Source: Ilumatobacter sp. (lineage in GTDB: Bacteria; Actinomycetota; Acidimicrobiia; Acidimicrobiales; Ilumatobacteraceae). Taken from it: a stretch of DNA of 9,652 nt. The position numbers and the translations under genes were made by a program. Position 1 is the first letter of the stretch. Each line of letters opens with the position of its first letter. The notes below the pieces were generated by a model. That model searched no databases, was not told where the DNA came from, and saw only the letters and a list, made by a program, of their open reading frames with translations. Below, one piece after another: positions 7,359 to 9,652 of this stretch. The DNA is taken from the NCBI GenBank assembly GCA_029263275.1, contig JAJCXU010000309.1, positions 1 to 9,652 of the forward strand, written 5' to 3'.

Positions 7359-7395
7359 CCGAAGAGGGTGACCACTGCGATGGCAGTCGCGCCAG

Positions 7396-7401
7396 TAGCG
7401 T
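7396..7401 (+). promoter_or_regulatory. -10 box of a probable leaderless promoter (FKBP lipoprotein gene)
   Basis: TAGCGT ends 7 bases before the ATG at 7409. It overlaps the GTG at 7400 that could otherwise be read as the start, which favours the ATG. The -35 region is weak. A short 5-bp hairpin (7374-7378 with 7383-7387) lies just upstream and may be chance. Confidence 0.42.
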
Positions 7402-7408
7402 GCCAGCC

Positions 7409-8356
7409 ATGCGTCGGACGGTCCCCATTTTGGTCATTGCTTCACTGCTCGGCGCTGCGTGCGCGGGCTCGGAATCGGAGGCTGCTCCCGACACAGCAGT
7501 CGAGGATTCGGTAGTCACCGATGAGACCGATACCGAGGCCGAAACCGACGACACGGTCGACCCAGCAGACGACGACGTCGCGCTGGCGCCGCTGCCAACC
7601 AGCCCCGACAAGCCGACCGACATCGCCTTCCCCGGCGAGGCGCCCGACAAGCTCGAAGTCTCGGTGCTGACCGACGGCGAAGGGCCCGAATCGGAACTCG
7701 GCGACACCGTCATCGTCGACTACATCGGTGTGCGCAGCCTCGATGGCGAGGAGTTCGACAACAGCTACGACCGGGGGACCCCGTTCGCTGTTGGCCCACT
7801 CGGCAGCGCGCAAGTCATTCAGGGCTGGAACGACGGCCTCCTCGGGGTGCAAGCCGGTGCACAGATCCAACTCGACATCCCGAGCAATCTCGCCTATGGC
7901 GAAGCAGCACGCAGTGAGATCATTCGCGAGAACGAGCCGCTGACCTTTGTCATCGACGTCCGGTCGATCATCAAGCAGGCGGACCCCGCCGACGCTCCGA
8001 CGGAGCCGGGCGTGGAACCCTCCGAAGGCGCTACTGAGCTGTCCTTCGAGGATCTTGTCGAGGGTGACGGCGCCGTGCTGGAAGCCGGTCAGACCGCCGT
8101 GTTCAATCTGGTCCTCTTCCGAGCCGACAACGGCGCTCTGCTCGACAGCACCTGGACGACGGAGCCCATTCAGATTCCGATGACCGAAGGCGGATTCCCG
8201 GCACTGGTCCAGGGCATGCCCGGCATGAGTGCTGGCGGTCGACGAGCCATCACGTCACCCCCGTCACTCGCCTTCGGTGACGGTGGCAACCCGCAAATCG
8301 GCCTGCCCGCAGACACCGACGTCGTCATCGTCGTCGACCTCCTCGGCGCCTACTGA
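7409..8356 (+). CDS. Secreted lipoprotein with two FKBP-type peptidyl-prolyl isomerase domains
   Basis: This is a probable extracytoplasmic folding factor. The 315-residue protein starts with a basic N-terminus and a hydrophobic stretch (about 6-17) ending in Leu-Leu-Gly-Ala-Ala-Cys. Cys18 would be the lipidated residue, although Gly at -3 is not the usual Leu/Val. An acidic Asp/Glu/Thr-rich linker (about 21-58) follows. FKBP domain 1 (about 82-188) keeps the pocket residues Tyr105, Phe116-Asp117, Phe126, Val136-Ile137, Trp140, Tyr163 and Phe180, so it should be active. Domain 2 (about 211-315) keeps the fold pattern (Leu-Leu-Asp-Ser at 244-247, Leu-Val-Gln-Gly-Met at 266-270, Leu-Ala-Phe-Gly-Asp at 287-291), but the pocket Tyr, Phe and Trp are Leu, Leu and Met. 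It is likely a non-catalytic or chaperone-like domain. The ATG at 7409 is preferred over GTG 7400. The stop codon lies in an inverted repeat shared with the convergent gene. Confidence 0.9.
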   Translation: MRRTVPILVIASLLGAACAGSESEAAPDTAVEDSVVTDETDTEAETDDTVDPADDDVALAPLPTSPDKPTDIAFPGEAPDKLEVSVLTDGEGPESELGDTVIVDYIGVRSLDGEEFDNSYDRGTPFAVGPLGSAQVIQGWNDGLLGVQAGAQIQLDIPSNLAYGEAARSEIIRENEPLTFVIDVRSIIKQADPADAPTEPGVEPSEGATELSFEDLVEGDGAVLEAGQTAVFNLVLFRADNGALLDSTWTTEPIQIPMTEGGFPALVQGMPGMSAGGRRAITSPPSLAFGDGGNPQIGLPADTDVVIVVDLLGAY

Positions 8357-8389
8357 GTCACAGCGGGGCCGGGTACAACTGTGACTCAG
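8353..8389. terminator. Inverted repeat between convergent genes, possible bidirectional terminator
   Basis: A perfect 11-bp stem (CTGAGTCACAG at 8353-8363 with CTGTGACTCAG at 8379-8389) encloses a 15-base GC-rich loop. The TGA stop of the FKBP gene is in the left arm, and the TGA stop of the minus-strand amidohydrolase is in the right arm. No T-run follows on either strand, so it is not a classical intrinsic terminator. It may still halt transcription, as U-poor hairpins are thought to do in some actinobacteria, or protect both 3' ends. Confidence 0.65.
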
Positions 8390-9594
8390 GCGACGCGTTC
8401 GCCGGCCTGAAAGACACGGTCGACTCGCGGCCGCAGGTCGCTGACGTCGAGGTCGGTGCCGTTGAACATCACGGCGTCGGCCAGCTTGCCCACTTCGAGT
8501 GTGCCCAAGTCGTCCTCGATGCCCATCAGCTCAGCGGCGATGCGTGTGGAGGACTCGAACACTGCGGTCGGTGACATGCCGAGGTCGGCCATCAGCCCGA
8601 GTTCGCGCAGGTTTTGTCCGTGTGGGACGACGCCGGAGTCGGTGCCCATCGCCACCTTGACGCCTGCGGCGATCGCCGTGCGAATCGACTCGCGATGGAC
8701 GTCGACGACGGAACTCGCTTTGTCGAGAATGGCGGTGGGCAGCTCGACGCCGCGATCCGCGGCTTCGAGCACGCCGAGCGGGGCGACCAATGTCGGAACC
8801 AGATAAGTCCCCGCGTCGAGCATCATCTGGATCGCCTCGTCATCGAGAAAGATCCCGTGCTCGATCGATCGGATCCCTGCCCGGATCGCGTTCTTGATGC
8901 CGTCGGTGGCCTGGGCATGGGCCATCACGAATCGGTGCGCGGCGGTGGCCTCTGCGACGAGGACATCGAGTTCGTCTGCCATGAAGTGTGGATGTTGGGG
9001 GTCGTCACGTGGCGAGAGCACGCCGCCTGACGTACACACCTTGATGACATCTGCGCCGGCCCGGATCAGCTCGCGGACCTTCTTGCGCATCTCCTCGGGG
9101 CCGTCGACGATGTTGTGCGGCCGACCAGGATGTTCGTCCATCATCCCTGGCATGTGCGCACCGCACACGGCCCAGCTGTCGCCGTGCCCGCCGGTCTGAC
9201 TGAGGATGGTGATCGAGAGCTGCATTCGCGGCCCGGAGATCAGACCGTGTTCCTGAGCTTCCTTCACGCCCAGGTCGGCGCCACCGGCCTCGCGCACCGT
9301 CGTGACACCACAGGCCAGTGTGCGCTGCATCCGCTCGGCAGCCTGGAAGAAGTTCATCGAGAATGGTGTGCCGATGCGGGTGTTGGCGCTGAAATCGCCG
9401 TCAGCCATGAAGTGGACATGGCAGTCGATCAGGCCGGGCGTGACGAGCTGACCGGTGCAATCGATGGACTCGTCACCGTCCAGGCCCGTGCCGATCTCGA
9501 CGATTCGATCGCCCTCGATGGCGATGTCGGCAACCGAGGGGGCAGCACCGGTGCCGTCGAGAATCGTGCCGTTCGACCAGATCGTGCGTGTCAT
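8386..9594 (-). CDS. Metal-dependent amidohydrolase (prolidase / imidazolonepropionase-like, COG1228 type)
   Basis: This is a cytoplasmic hydrolase of 402 residues in the amidohydrolase superfamily, with a small N-terminal beta-sandwich half (about 1-52 and the last 50 residues) flanking a TIM barrel. The metal ligands of the binuclear type are all visible: His59 and His61 (Asp-Cys-His-Val-His-Phe), Lys185 as the probable carboxylated lysine (Asp-Val-Ile-Lys-Val-Cys), His226 (Met-Ala-His-Ala), His246 (Ile-Glu-His-Gly) and Asp319 (Met-Gly-Thr-Asp-Ser). The Ser-Gly-Gly segment after the lysine (Thr-Ser-Gly-Gly-Val-Leu-Ser) is typical of the Xaa-Pro dipeptidase-like subgroup, which includes enzymes acting on N-acyl or dipeptide substrates. 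The precise substrate cannot be told. A GTG at 9612 is possible, but the ATG at 9594 follows a promoter at leaderless spacing and starts at the first beta strand. The gene is convergent with the FKBP gene and starts 58 bases from the window end. Confidence 0.9.
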   Translation of the reverse strand: MTRTIWSNGTILDGTGAAPSVADIAIEGDRIVEIGTGLDGDESIDCTGQLVTPGLIDCHVHFMADGDFSANTRIGTPFSMNFFQAAERMQRTLACGVTTVREAGGADLGVKEAQEHGLISGPRMQLSITILSQTGGHGDSWAVCGAHMPGMMDEHPGRPHNIVDGPEEMRKKVRELIRAGADVIKVCTSGGVLSPRDDPQHPHFMADELDVLVAEATAAHRFVMAHAQATDGIKNAIRAGIRSIEHGIFLDDEAIQMMLDAGTYLVPTLVAPLGVLEAADRGVELPTAILDKASSVVDVHRESIRTAIAAGVKVAMGTDSGVVPHGQNLRELGLMADLGMSPTAVFESSTRIAAELMGIEDDLGTLEVGKLADAVMFNGTDLDVSDLRPRVDRVFQAGERVA

Positions 9595-9600
9595 TCGCCG

Positions 9601-9628
9601 AGCCTGGCACACGCAGCCTCGTCGCCAA
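9601..9628 (-). promoter_or_regulatory. Promoter of the amidohydrolase gene, probably leaderless
   Basis: On the minus strand TTGGCG (9623-9628) and CAGGCT (9601-9606) are separated by 16 bases. The -10 ends 6 bases before the ATG at 9594. The -35 is the best in the window. The -10 has C in place of the first T. No Shine-Dalgarno site precedes the ATG. Confidence 0.45.
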
Positions 9629-9652
9629 GCGGCGAGAGCGGTGGGCGTCAGG

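Noticed and set aside
7374..7387. Short hairpin (ACTGC, 4-base loop, GCAGT) between nadC and the FKBP gene, considered as a terminator
   Set aside because: The stem is only 5 bp, has no T-run, and is expected by chance in GC-rich sequence.

Overview
This window reads as a stretch of ordinary chromosome from a GC-rich actinobacterium. The codon use, a DesK/NarL-type kinase with a six-helix sensor, a luciferase-like (F420-type) oxidoreductase and several apparently leaderless genes with a TANNNT box 6-7 bases before the start codon all point that way. An Acidimicrobiia-like lineage (Ilumatobacter relatives) is my best guess, but it rests on style and not on a marker gene.

Layout. Bases 1-192 hold the C-terminal end of a membrane protein that looks like an ABC-2 permease. 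A two-component system follows (221-2172): a membrane histidine kinase and a NarL/FixJ response regulator that overlap by 4 bases. Next is a small Asp/Glu racemase-like protein (2215-2865). Bases 2909-7358 carry the complete de novo route from L-aspartate to nicotinate mononucleotide: nadA (quinolinate synthase), nadB (L-aspartate oxidase) and nadC (quinolinate phosphoribosyltransferase). A luciferase-like monooxygenase gene is inserted between nadB and nadC. A secreted lipoprotein with two FKBP domains follows (7409-8356). A convergent metal-dependent amidohydrolase of the prolidase/imidazolonepropionase type lies on the minus strand (8386-9594).

How the genes work together. NadB oxidises L-aspartate to iminoaspartate, NadA condenses it with dihydroxyacetone phosphate to quinolinate, and NadC converts quinolinate to NaMN. 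The kinase and regulator probably control the ABC transporter whose end opens the window. The racemase-like protein sits directly before nadA and may touch aspartate or another small acid, but this is only suggested by position. The FKBP lipoprotein and the amidohydrolase have no obvious tie to NAD synthesis.

The window is densely packed and no gap exceeds 60 bases. I saw no tRNA, rRNA, insertion sequence, CRISPR array or phage gene. I did not find a clearly new multi-gene system. The points most worth a second look are a perfect inverted repeat that contains both convergent stop codons, the repeated leaderless-promoter layout, the oxidoreductase inside the nad cluster, the racemase-like protein lacking the second catalytic cysteine, and the degenerate second FKBP domain.
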